Assembly (NCBI GenBank): GCA_000493965.1
Contig: AWNV01000041.1
Location: 11,002 to 18,601, forward strand
Direction of reading: 5' to 3'
Origin: Candidatus Aminicenans sakinawicola JGI OTU-1
Lineage (GTDB): Bacteria > Acidobacteriota > Aminicenantia > Aminicenantales > Aminicenantaceae
DNA length: 7,600 nt
Part shown: positions 1-6,992 of the stretch, piece by piece
How positions within the stretch are numbered: position 1 is the stretch's first letter
Layout: each line of letters begins with the position of its first letter
The notes under the pieces: generated by a model
Told to the model about the DNA's origin: nothing
Database searches by the model: none
What the model saw: only the letters and a program-made list of their open reading frames with translations
Made by a program: the position numbers and the translations under genes

Positions 1-1004
1 CTGTAAAGTTCTTTGTTTTTCCAGTCATAATAAAAAATACTTGTGATATTATCCAGGAGCCCAACAGGATATCTCAATGATAAGGCAGTAAATCTGTGCT
101 TTTCTCCTGACCCAAATGCTGTTTTCGTATTTTCAAGAACAAAATGTTCACCCATGATATGAATACCGTTTCCAACCCCAAAAGTATAGTCAAGGCCGAT
201 ATTTAGGGACCTGCGCCATTCGAAAGGAAGAGCTTTGCATTGTTGATGTATCATAGATCCTTCGAACCAGAAGCCGACACCTATATCCCATTTTCCGTCC
301 AGTGCAATGCGGTTTTCAGGAGGATTATTGTTATATCCAGTTATTTGAGTAAGCAGCATCTGGCTTAAATCCATTTTTCTATGGTGATAAGTAAAAGCAA
401 TTTCTCCAGTAAAAAGCGGGATCTGTAACCGTCCTCCGTATTCGATCGATCTGTCATTTGATGGAATAACTTCCCATCCTTTTTCTTTACCATTTCCGTA
501 GAGACCCCAAAACCAGATGTTTGCATTGTTTAAAAAATAGTATCTAAATAAAAGTCCGTATACACCGTCTGTTATCTGCAGGGGGTCACGGGGATCGATG
601 CGGTCAAACCACATCAGCGGCCGCAGGAGAGCTGCCGAACCGAAGTTTATTTTTTGGAGTCCTATACGCACTTCGAATTGGGAGCCTGAAAACCGAAACC
701 AAAGACGGTATGGTTTAATTTTGCCATCTTTTTCAATGTTGTCAATCGAATGTACTCGGCCGGTTCCATAAGCATTCAATGAGAACTCAACATCGAAAGT
801 GTATTTTTTTGAAATGGACTTTTTTATGAAAAAATCGGGTATATATCGAAGGCCTATGCTGGTATTTTTTGAATTGCCTGTAATCCATCCAGAAAAAAGT
901 CCTTTAAATTCTAAAGACTGAGGAAATATATTAGATTGGGCGGCAATAAAGAGAACTAGTAATATACCAGCTTTGATGATTCTATCATGAATCACATTTT
1001 TCAT
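1..1004 (-). CDS. Porin-like outer-membrane beta-barrel protein (C-terminus beyond window)
   Basis: The reading frame is open from an ATG at 1004 to the left edge, giving 334 codons and no stop, so the C-terminus is missing. The start is firm: an in-frame TGA lies at 1017-1019 and no other start codon lies between. Residues 1-29 form a signal peptide, with basic residues, a hydrophobic stretch (GILLVLFIAA) and a likely cleavage near FPQ. The mature part is rich in short amphipathic stretches with aromatic residues (LWFRFSG, IWFWGLYG, VGFWFEGS), as expected of beta-barrel strands. Residues 113-151 (RIGLQKINFGSA, then LRPLMWFDRIDPRDPLQ) resemble a segment seen in bacterial porin and alginate-export-like outer-membrane proteins. 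I infer an outer-membrane channel or transporter; the substrate cannot be told. The ribosome binding site is weak (TGGAAAA just before the ATG). The gene is divergent from the M1 peptidase. A non-channel barrel protein is the main alternative. Confidence 0.75.
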   Translation of the reverse strand, partial: MKNVIHDRIIKAGILLVLFIAAQSNIFPQSLEFKGLFSGWITGNSKNTSIGLRYIPDFFIKKSISKKYTFDVEFSLNAYGTGRVHSIDNIEKDGKIKPYRLWFRFSGSQFEVRIGLQKINFGSAALLRPLMWFDRIDPRDPLQITDGVYGLLFRYYFLNNANIWFWGLYGNGKEKGWEVIPSNDRSIEYGGRLQIPLFTGEIAFTYHHRKMDLSQMLLTQITGYNNNPPENRIALDGKWDIGVGFWFEGSMIHQQCKALPFEWRRSLNIGLDYTFGVGNGIHIMGEHFVLENTKTAFGSGEKHRFTALSLRYPVGLLDNITSIFYYDWKNKELY

Positions 1005-1118
1005 TTTTCCAGTTTTCAAATAAAATCCTGCACTAAAAGGCTGATCATTTGGATTTAAAAGTTTTTAAAGACTAATAAAGTTTAGCCGTCTGATTGTGTG
1101 ATGTCAATTTCTTATTCG

Positions 1119-1143
1119 AGAAGATGTCTTCTTCAACATTGAA
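1119..1143. promoter_or_regulatory. Two abutting short palindromes, possible operator
   Basis: AGAAGATGTCTTCT (1119-1132) has perfect 6-base arms around a 2-base centre. TTCAACATTGAA (1132-1143) has perfect 5-base arms around a 2-base centre and shares one base with the first. They lie 56-80 bases upstream of the peptidase start at 1199, a reasonable place for a repressor or activator site. In AT-rich DNA such short palindromes can arise by chance, so the regulatory role is only inferred. Confidence 0.25.
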
Positions 1144-1186
1144 AATTTTTTGAATTATGTTAGGAAACATGATAAAGAATACCATG

Positions 1187-1193
1187 AAGGAGG
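1187..1193 (+). promoter_or_regulatory. Ribosome binding site that fixes the M1 peptidase start
   Basis: AAGGAGG sits 5 bases before the ATG at 1199. It supports that start over the upstream in-frame ATGs at 1157, 1169 and 1184, the last of which almost touches the site. Starting at 1199 also puts the signal peptide directly at the N-terminus. Confidence 0.85.
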
Positions 1194-1198
1194 ACTTA

Positions 1199-3307
1199 AT
1201 GAAAAATGTAAGATTAATATTTTTGTTTTTGGCTGTGATATCAACCTTGGTTTTAAGTGGATCAAGGGAGCTTACAGCACAAGAAAGAATAAGCAATATC
1301 ACGTATGAGATAAAAGTAAAGCTGGATGATAAAAATAAAATGCTCTATGGAAAAGAAGATATCACATGGTACAACAGGACAAATGACGAAGTCCAAGATA
1401 TGTGGTTTCATCTCTATTACAACGCATTCAAGAATGAAAAAAGCACCATGATTGAGGAATCGAAAAGTGATATCATGCGTGGCATAAGAGTAAAAGAGGG
1501 AAAATGGGGATGGATCGATGTTCTAAGGATCGAGTTGGCTGATGGAAGAGACTTAAAACCCACAATGGAATTTATTACAAGAGATAAACCTGAACATCCA
1601 GGTGATGAAACTGTTATGAGAGTATGTTTTCCAGAGGCAATAAAGCCGGGTGAAGAGGTTTATATTCAACTTGAATTTCAATCAAAAATTCCTAGGACTA
1701 TAGCCAGGTCAGGTTATTATCAGGATTCATATTTTATTGCGCAGTGGTTTCCTAAACCCGGAGTTTATGAAGAAGGCAAAGGCTGGAACTGCCATGAATA
1801 CCATTCTTCTTCTGAATTTTATGCTGATTTTGCAGATTTTATAGTCGATATTACTGTCCCTGAAGATTTTGTTATAGGTGCATCAGGAAAACAAATTAAT
1901 GCTGCTCCTAACGAGACAGAAAAAACCGTGACTTATACATATCAAGAGAATAATATCCATGATTTTGCCTGGACAGCTGATCCTTATTTCATTAAAGTCG
2001 AGCGTGATTTCATTGCAGATAAAGAAGTTAGCCAGAAAGAATATGAAGAAGTTGCCGGTATACTGCAGCTTCCTTTTGAAGATGTGAAACTCAATGATGT
2101 AAAGATGATTCTTTTGATAGAGCCTCAGCATAAGGGACAGATTGACCGGCATTTTAATGCCTTGAAGGCTGCCATAAAATATTACGGGATATGGTACGGC
2201 CCTTATCCCTATGAAACTGTTACAATGGTGGATCCTCCCTTCCGAACAAGAAGTGGAGGTATGGAATATCCAACTCTTTTTACAGCCGGGACAAGTATTT
2301 TAACGAGTAAGGATGTGCTTTCTCCTGAAGGAGTAATTATCCACGAATTCGGGCATGGATACTGGTATGGAATGTGTGCAAATAATGAATTTGAGGAAGC
2401 ATGGCTTGATGAAGGGATTAATACTTATTCTACCGGAAAAACCGTTGCTTGGGCTTATGGCCCAGGAACATTGCCCATGGCTTTTAACGGCATCCCATTA
2501 TCATGGTTTTTAAAACTTCCTATTTATTATGATTATGAATTAGATCGTGCTGCAGCAATAAACGTCGTAGAGCTCGACCCAATAACAACTTATTCGTGGC
2601 ATTTTATCAATGGAGCGAGTTATGGAGGAAATGTATATATGCGCGCTTCAACATGTTTAAACACTCTTGAGAGATTAGTTGGCCAGGATATGATGTTTCG
2701 GATATTAAGGACATTCCAAATGCGTTTTCGTTATAAACATCCTCACACGAAGGATTTTATAGATGTGGTAAATGAAGTTACAGAAAGAGACTTAACGTGG
2801 TTTTTTAAGGAATTGTTTTTTGATACTTTGGATTTCGATTATGGGGTTTCTTCCTTAACTTCTAAGAAAATGAAGAAATATGTCCGGGGAGTTTTTGAAA
2901 CTAACGGAAACAAAGAAGAATATACAAAACAAAAGATTTATGAACTTGAAGAGAAAAATAAGGCCCCAGAACAGAAAAATGTCTATATTACAAAAGTCAA
3001 GACAAGGAGATTCGGAGAAGCTAAAGTTAAGGGAGATGTTGCCCTGAAATTGAAAATTATTTTTGATAATGATTCAGAAGAAATATGCTACTGGAACGGC
3101 CAGGAAAGGTGGAAAGAATTTACTTTTGAGAAGCCTGCAAAAGCAAAGTATGCACAAATCGATCCTGATAACATATGGCTTATCGACTCAAATATAGTAA
3201 ATAACAGCATAAAGAGGAAACCTTCCAGAATAGGCATATGGAAATTAACATCTAAATTACTATTCTGGACACAGAACTGTTTTCAGATGATTTCTGGTCT
3301 AAGTTAA
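1199..3307 (+). CDS. Secreted M1-family zinc metallopeptidase
   Basis: This is a 702-residue exported peptidase of the gluzincin M1 (aminopeptidase N-like) family. The ATG at 1199 was chosen for its AAGGAGG site and because the product then opens with a signal peptide: MKNVR, a hydrophobic core to about residue 20, and likely cleavage near LTAQ (27-28). An N-terminal beta domain, very roughly to residue 250, precedes the thermolysin-like domain. The zinc site is HEFGH at 382-386 with the third ligand E405 in WLDEG, an HEXXH-X18-E spacing. The exopeptidase motif is GGMEY at 353-357, not the usual GXMEN; its glutamate E356 is kept. Y480 aligns with the catalytic tyrosine (Tyr383 of LTA4 hydrolase), judged by its distance from the following LERLVG. 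The C-terminal part (about 590-685) looks beta-rich and ends in a mildly hydrophobic tail. It probably cleaves peptides in the periplasm or at the surface. The substrate and true exopeptidase activity are unproven. The next gene begins 16 bases after the stop. Confidence 0.93.
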   Translation: MKNVRLIFLFLAVISTLVLSGSRELTAQERISNITYEIKVKLDDKNKMLYGKEDITWYNRTNDEVQDMWFHLYYNAFKNEKSTMIEESKSDIMRGIRVKEGKWGWIDVLRIELADGRDLKPTMEFITRDKPEHPGDETVMRVCFPEAIKPGEEVYIQLEFQSKIPRTIARSGYYQDSYFIAQWFPKPGVYEEGKGWNCHEYHSSSEFYADFADFIVDITVPEDFVIGASGKQINAAPNETEKTVTYTYQENNIHDFAWTADPYFIKVERDFIADKEVSQKEYEEVAGILQLPFEDVKLNDVKMILLIEPQHKGQIDRHFNALKAAIKYYGIWYGPYPYETVTMVDPPFRTRSGGMEYPTLFTAGTSILTSKDVLSPEGVIIHEFGHGYWYGMCANNEFEEAWLDEGINTYSTGKTVAWAYGPGTLPMAFNGIPLSWFLKLPIYYDYELDRAAAINVVELDPITTYSWHFINGASYGGNVYMRASTCLNTLERLVGQDMMFRILRTFQMRFRYKHPHTKDFIDVVNEVTERDLTWFFKELFFDTLDFDYGVSSLTSKKMKKYVRGVFETNGNKEEYTKQKIYELEEKNKAPEQKNVYITKVKTRRFGEAKVKGDVALKLKIIFDNDSEEICYWNGQERWKEFTFEKPAKAKYAQIDPDNIWLIDSNIVNNSIKRKPSRIGIWKLTSKLLFWTQNCFQMISGLS

Positions 3308-3311
3308 GGGG

Positions 3312-3317
3312 AGGAGG
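3312..3317 (+). promoter_or_regulatory. Ribosome binding site of the six-helix membrane protein
   Basis: AGGAGG lies 6 bases before the ATG at 3324, just after the peptidase stop codon. The strong site supports real translation of this unrecognised gene and its place in one transcript with the peptidase. Confidence 0.8.
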
Positions 3318-3323
3318 CAAGAT

Positions 3324-4193
3324 ATGGGAATTTTTAAATTGTTTAAACTGGGTGTTCAGACTGCAAATAAAAAAGCAAGAATGCTGATTTATTTATGGCT
3401 TACAAATATTCTGTTTTCATTGATTGTTGTTTCTCCGGTTTATTTTTTGCTTCAAAAGGATTTTTCCAAGTCACTGCTGGGAGATCAAATTGGAGAGGGG
3501 ATGAACCTAATATGGTTTGGAGATATTATTTTTAAATACAGAGATTTTTATCCATCCTTGATTGGAGTATTTATCATTCCAGCCGTTCTTTTCTTCCTGC
3601 TGTATATTTATCTCAACGGAGGGATCATTGGAAGAATTGCTGCTCAAGATGTGAAAGTAACCCTCTCAAATTTCTTTTCAGATTGCGGAAAATATTTTTT
3701 CAGGTTTTTCAGGATTTTCTTGATTTCACTTATTGGCTATTTCGTGCTTTTTGGAGTCGTGATGAAGCTTATTTCTGCCTTGTTCACGTTGTGGACAAAA
3801 AACGCATCTACAGGATGGCCGCAAATATTTTCTTCAAACCTGAAGTTGTTGATAACAGTTCTTCTTTTTTCAATAGTAAGGATGTTTTTTGATTATGTGA
3901 GGGTAAGACTCGTAATTGAAGACAGCAAGAAAACAATCAAGGCAACACTTACAAACTTTTCTTTTCTTGGGAAGCGCTTTTTCAAGGTATGGCTGCTTTA
4001 TCTCCTGGTTGGTGTTGTGGTTGTAATTTTTAGTGTAGTTTACATAGGGATTAATCAGATTTTACCCAAAGCAGGCTTGTTCTTTATTATAGTTTTTATA
4101 TGGCAGCAGCTCTACATTTTATCGAAGATATGGACAAAGATGCTGTTTTTTTCGACAGAATATCATTATGCAAAAAAAAGTATAACAAATTGA
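3324..4193 (+). CDS. Six-helix integral membrane protein of unknown function
   Basis: I do not recognise this 289-residue protein. It reads as a polytopic inner-membrane protein with about six hydrophobic segments, near residues 20-43, 78-98, 128-153, 173-190, 219-243 and 250-270. Short basic stretches lie between them, for example KLFKLGVQTANKKAR at the N-terminus and KRFFK before helix five. Between helices four and five, FDYVRVRLVIEDSKKTIKA (189-207) looks like a cytoplasmic amphipathic loop and may be the most conserved part. I see no catalytic motif, nucleotide-binding site or substrate signature, so neither transporter nor enzyme can be argued. The start is fixed by AGGAGG six bases upstream. 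The gene lies 16 bases after the M1 peptidase and 31 bases before the nuclease, so it is very likely co-transcribed with both. A partner or membrane-remodelling role with the peptidase is possible but purely positional. Confidence 0.8.
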   Translation: MGIFKLFKLGVQTANKKARMLIYLWLTNILFSLIVVSPVYFLLQKDFSKSLLGDQIGEGMNLIWFGDIIFKYRDFYPSLIGVFIIPAVLFFLLYIYLNGGIIGRIAAQDVKVTLSNFFSDCGKYFFRFFRIFLISLIGYFVLFGVVMKLISALFTLWTKNASTGWPQIFSSNLKLLITVLLFSIVRMFFDYVRVRLVIEDSKKTIKATLTNFSFLGKRFFKVWLLYLLVGVVVVIFSVVYIGINQILPKAGLFFIIVFIWQQLYILSKIWTKMLFFSTEYHYAKKSITN

Positions 4194-4214
4194 TGAACTT
4201 ACACTCGCATTTTT

Positions 4215-4220
4215 GAGGAA
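4215..4220 (+). promoter_or_regulatory. Ribosome binding site that decides a TTG start for the nuclease
   Basis: GAGGAA lies 4 bases before a TTG at 4225-4227. A longer reading from the TTG at 4213 would overlap this site and has no good site of its own. The shorter product begins MRIKFLGATQQVTGS, which matches how this family normally starts. Confidence 0.6.
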
Positions 4221-4224
4221 CATA

Positions 4225-5622
4225 TTGAGAATAAAATTCCTTGGAGCAACTCAACAAGTTACGGGTTCTTGTTATTTATTGGAAGCAGGAGGGCTTAGAT
4301 TTCTTATCGACTGCGGGCTTTTTCAAGAACGTGAATATTTGAACAGAAACTGGGATCCACTGCCCTTTGCTGCGGATCAAATAGATTTTCTTCTTCTTAC
4401 TCATGTTCATTTGGACCATTCAGGGCTTATCCCCAAACTTGTAAGAGAGGGTTTCTCAGGAGAAATTCTAACAACATCTGCTTCTTTTGATATGCTTCCA
4501 ATCGTCCTGTTAGATTCTGCGCGAATTCAGGAAGAAGATGCCTCGTTTAAGAGGAAACGTCATAAACGAGAAGGAAGAAAAGGACCATATCCTGAAATAC
4601 CAATTTATACTGTCCAGGATGTTGAACATTCACTCCCATTGGTAAAAAAAGTCCCTTATGAAAAACCTTTTTTTCTTAATAACAAGATGAGTGTCCTTTT
4701 CCATGATGCAGGGCATATCCTTGGGTCTGCAATGCTTCAAATAAGCATAAATGAGAAAGGTAGGAAACAGAACTTTGTTTTTTCTGGAGATATTGGACAG
4801 TGGAATAAACCTATTGTCCGTGACCCGTCAGTTTTCGAACAAATGAACTATGTGGTTATGGAATCTACTTATGGAGATCGCAATCATGAAGACCCTGAAA
4901 GTATCGAAAGTTATCTGTGTAAGATAATCAATGATACTGTAGCTGCTGGCGGAAATGTAATTGTTCCTTCATTTGCAATCGAGCGTGCACAGGAATTGAT
5001 GTATTATTTAAGCCTGTTAGTAAGACAAGACCGAATTCCTTTCCTCATGATTTTTCTTGACAGCCCAATGGCCGTCAATATAACGGATATTTTCCGTCAG
5101 CATAAAGAATGCTTTGATAAAGAGACCTTGAAACTATTTCAGAACGGGAATTCTCCTTTTCATTTCCCTGGATTAAGATTAGTTCGATCTGTTGAAGAGT
5201 CGAAAGCAATCAATTTAATCAAAGGATCCTGTATGGTCATCGCAGGTTCTGGGATGTGCACTGGTGGGCGCATAAAACACCATCTTATCCAGAACATTTC
5301 CAGGCCAGAATCTACTATTCTATTTATTGGATACCAGGCAAAAGGTACTCTGGGAAGGGCGATCATAAAAGGTGCAGAAAAGGTAAGAATTCATGGCAGG
5401 CATTATCCAGTACGTGCTAAGTTGGAACAGATTCAAGGCTTTTCTGCCCATGCTGACAGACAGGGTCTTTTTAAGTGGTTAAGCTATTTAAATTCTGATC
5501 CTAAGCAGATTTTTATTACCCATGGCGAAAGGAAAGCAGCATTAAGTCTTACTAGAAATATTCGTGAAAAGAAAGGATGGAATGTCAATATGCCCAAATA
5601 TCTGGAGGAATGGGAATTTTAA
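4225..5622 (+). CDS. Beta-CASP metallo-beta-lactamase-fold ribonuclease (CPSF73-like)
   Basis: The 465-residue product belongs to the bacterial/archaeal beta-CASP group related to CPSF73 and to Thermus TTHA0252, cytoplasmic two-metal ribonucleases. In order: the N-terminal FLGATQQVTGSCYLLE strand; the metal motif HVHLDH (60-65); GHILGSAM with H164; FSGDIGQW with D189; beta-CASP motif A MESTYGD with E213; motif B GSGMCTGGRIKHHL with His near 352; motif C FSAHAD with H409; and the last metal histidine in FITHGE (H433). All expected metal and catalytic positions are present and the length is normal for the family. A TTG start at 4225 is preferred because of GAGGAA upstream and the family-like N-terminus; a TTG at 4213 would add four residues. 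It lies 31 bases after the membrane protein and ends 14 bases from the convergent kinase gene. The family role is RNA processing or decay. Endo- versus exonuclease activity and RNA targets are unknown. Confidence 0.92.
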   Translation: MRIKFLGATQQVTGSCYLLEAGGLRFLIDCGLFQEREYLNRNWDPLPFAADQIDFLLLTHVHLDHSGLIPKLVREGFSGEILTTSASFDMLPIVLLDSARIQEEDASFKRKRHKREGRKGPYPEIPIYTVQDVEHSLPLVKKVPYEKPFFLNNKMSVLFHDAGHILGSAMLQISINEKGRKQNFVFSGDIGQWNKPIVRDPSVFEQMNYVVMESTYGDRNHEDPESIESYLCKIINDTVAAGGNVIVPSFAIERAQELMYYLSLLVRQDRIPFLMIFLDSPMAVNITDIFRQHKECFDKETLKLFQNGNSPFHFPGLRLVRSVEESKAINLIKGSCMVIAGSGMCTGGRIKHHLIQNISRPESTILFIGYQAKGTLGRAIIKGAEKVRIHGRHYPVRAKLEQIQGFSAHADRQGLFKWLSYLNSDPKQIFITHGERKAALSLTRNIREKKGWNVNMPKYLEEWEF

Positions 5623-5636
5623 TAGAAATGAATATG

Positions 5637-6992
5637 TCAGAATCTCAATGTGAATATTGTTTCAACAGAAGGTTCAGAATAAACACTGATTGTCCCCTTG
5701 TGTAAGCGCATTATCTGTCTTGACAGACTGAGTCCAATGCCAGAACCTCCTTCTTTTGTTGAATAGAATGGAATAAATATTTTTTCAAGGTTTTCCTCAG
5801 TTATCCCAGGGCCATTATCTTTAATTTGGATAAGAGTTTTACCGTAACTATCTAGATGAGCATTTAATTCTATGCTTGCTTCTTTCTGAGTATCAACTGC
5901 CTGGATAGAATTTAATAGAAGATTTATTAAAACTTGTTCTATAAGCTCCTGGTCAGCTGATAATTGAAGGTTTTGAGGTTCTATGAACATTTTAAAATGA
6001 ACTTTTTTTTCATTAATATTGGCCTGCATAAGCTTCTCAACACGGATAAAGAGTTCTTTCAAATAGAATATGCGAAATTTAGGTTTGGGGATTAAAGTTA
6101 GATTCCTGTAAGCATCGACAAAATGTAGTAAACCTTTACTCCTTTTAAAGATTGTCTGAAGTCCCTGGTTGATATCGTCAAGTGTTTCGGTGTTTGCTTT
6201 TTGTTTCTGCTCAAAAGTGACTATACTTTTCTGAATTAACTCATTTATTGTTGATGCAAGGGAAGCTATTGGAGTTACAGAATTCATGATTTCATGTGTT
6301 AGAACGCGTATGAGTTTTTGCCAGGCTTCAATTTCTTTCTCTTCAAGTTCGGTGCGGATGTTTTGAATTGAAATGAGTGAAAAATCTTGTCCTCTCAGTT
6401 TAAATTCTGTAGCGAATAAGATCAGATTCAATAACTCATTATTATTTACAATCTTGACGAGAGCTTTTTCTTTTGTCTTAAGTCTGAACATCGTATCAAC
6501 GAGATGTTTGCCTAGAAATTCAAGAGAATTTATATTTTTAAGTCTCTGGACTTTTAAAAGCCGCTTGGCAGCTGTATTTATAAGTTCTACATCTCCGTTT
6601 GGTTGAAATGCTATTAATCCGATTCCAACATGCTGGACAATGGTTTGAAGATAATGATAATGCTCTTCTTTTTCGAAGCGCGCTTTCTTAAAGGCATTAC
6701 TCACTTCATTAAATGCAGATTTCAGTTCTGAAAAAGAAGAGCCTTGTACATTATCTTTGAAAGATTGGGAAAAATCTTTATATTTGATGGACTCAAAGAA
6801 TTGGGTAAGATCTCTGTTTGTCTTTTCGACATAATAAATCAAAGTATAGACTTGATAGATTATTAGAAATCCGGTGATGATAAGGGCGCCGTATAATCTG
6901 GTCCTGAAGAGCAAAATGAAGAAAAGAAATATTGTACAAGATAATAATAGCACACGGAGTATTAAATTGACTCTAAAATGTTTATAAACCAT
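5637..6992 (-). CDS. NtrB/NtrY-like sensor histidine kinase
   Basis: The 451-residue membrane kinase probably phosphorylates the sigma-54 activator encoded just upstream. Two membrane helices (about 9-29 and 33-54) are joined by only a few residues (RTRLY), so there is almost no extracytoplasmic domain. A linker and a PAS-like region (about 115-205, with GIGLIAFQPNGDVELINTAA) follow. The kinase core is complete: H-box LTHEIMNSVTPI with phosphoacceptor H233; N-box INLLLNSIQAV with N361; DNGPG starting at D392; F-box FIPFYST (406-412); and GGSGIGLSLS (415-424). The start at 6992 is preferred because its ATG overlaps the activator stop (11-base overlap), suggesting translational coupling, and gives a membrane helix near the N-terminus. 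Reading from 7067 would add 25 residues encoded inside the activator's helix-turn-helix. No strong ribosome binding site is visible. The signal is unknown and is likely cytoplasmic or membrane-borne. Confidence 0.92.
   Translation of the reverse strand: MVYKHFRVNLILRVLLLSCTIFLFFILLFRTRLYGALIITGFLIIYQVYTLIYYVEKTNRDLTQFFESIKYKDFSQSFKDNVQGSSFSELKSAFNEVSNAFKKARFEKEEHYHYLQTIVQHVGIGLIAFQPNGDVELINTAAKRLLKVQRLKNINSLEFLGKHLVDTMFRLKTKEKALVKIVNNNELLNLILFATEFKLRGQDFSLISIQNIRTELEEKEIEAWQKLIRVLTHEIMNSVTPIASLASTINELIQKSIVTFEQKQKANTETLDDINQGLQTIFKRSKGLLHFVDAYRNLTLIPKPKFRIFYLKELFIRVEKLMQANINEKKVHFKMFIEPQNLQLSADQELIEQVLINLLLNSIQAVDTQKEASIELNAHLDSYGKTLIQIKDNGPGITEENLEKIFIPFYSTKEGGSGIGLSLSRQIMRLHKGTISVYSEPSVETIFTLRF

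Larger units (their letters stand above)
1005..1198. other. Divergent intergenic region
   Basis: This 194-base AT-rich gap separates the starts of the porin-like gene (minus) and the M1 peptidase (plus), so it must hold the promoter of each unless transcription enters from elsewhere. I searched for -35/-10 pairs and for a GG-N10-GC sigma-54 element on both strands and found none good enough to call. The clear structure is a pair of abutting palindromes at 1119-1143. No small gene with a plausible ribosome binding site is visible here. Confidence 0.6.

Noticed and set aside
1157..1198. Earlier start for the M1 peptidase at 1157
   Set aside because: It would place 14 extra residues before the signal peptide and bury the clear AAGGAGG site inside the coding region. 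The ATG at 1199 fits both.
1005..1198. Sigma-54 or standard -35/-10 promoter between the divergent genes
   Set aside because: Candidates such as TTGGAT at 1049 or TTGAAT at 1150 paired only with poor -10 boxes or wrong spacings, and no GG-N10-GC pattern with the right flanks was found.
1072..1302. Minus-strand open frame across the peptidase start region
   Set aside because: It overlaps the signal-peptide codons of the M1 peptidase on the other strand, has no good ribosome binding site and encodes a low-complexity K/N/F/I-rich product typical of AT-rich shadow frames.
1883..2152. Minus-strand open frame inside the M1 peptidase
   Set aside because: It lies wholly within the strongly supported peptidase gene, and its product has no recognisable domain.
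3683..3892. Plus-strand open frame inside the membrane-protein gene
   Set aside because: It is an alternate frame of hydrophobic codons within a well-supported gene and has no convincing ribosome binding site.
5160..5366. Minus-strand open frame inside the nuclease gene
   Set aside because: It is antisense to conserved beta-CASP motif B, so the coding signal belongs to the nuclease.
6373..6606. Plus-strand open frame inside the kinase gene
   Set aside because: It is antisense to the kinase linker and PAS-like region, with no family resemblance and no ribosome binding site of note.
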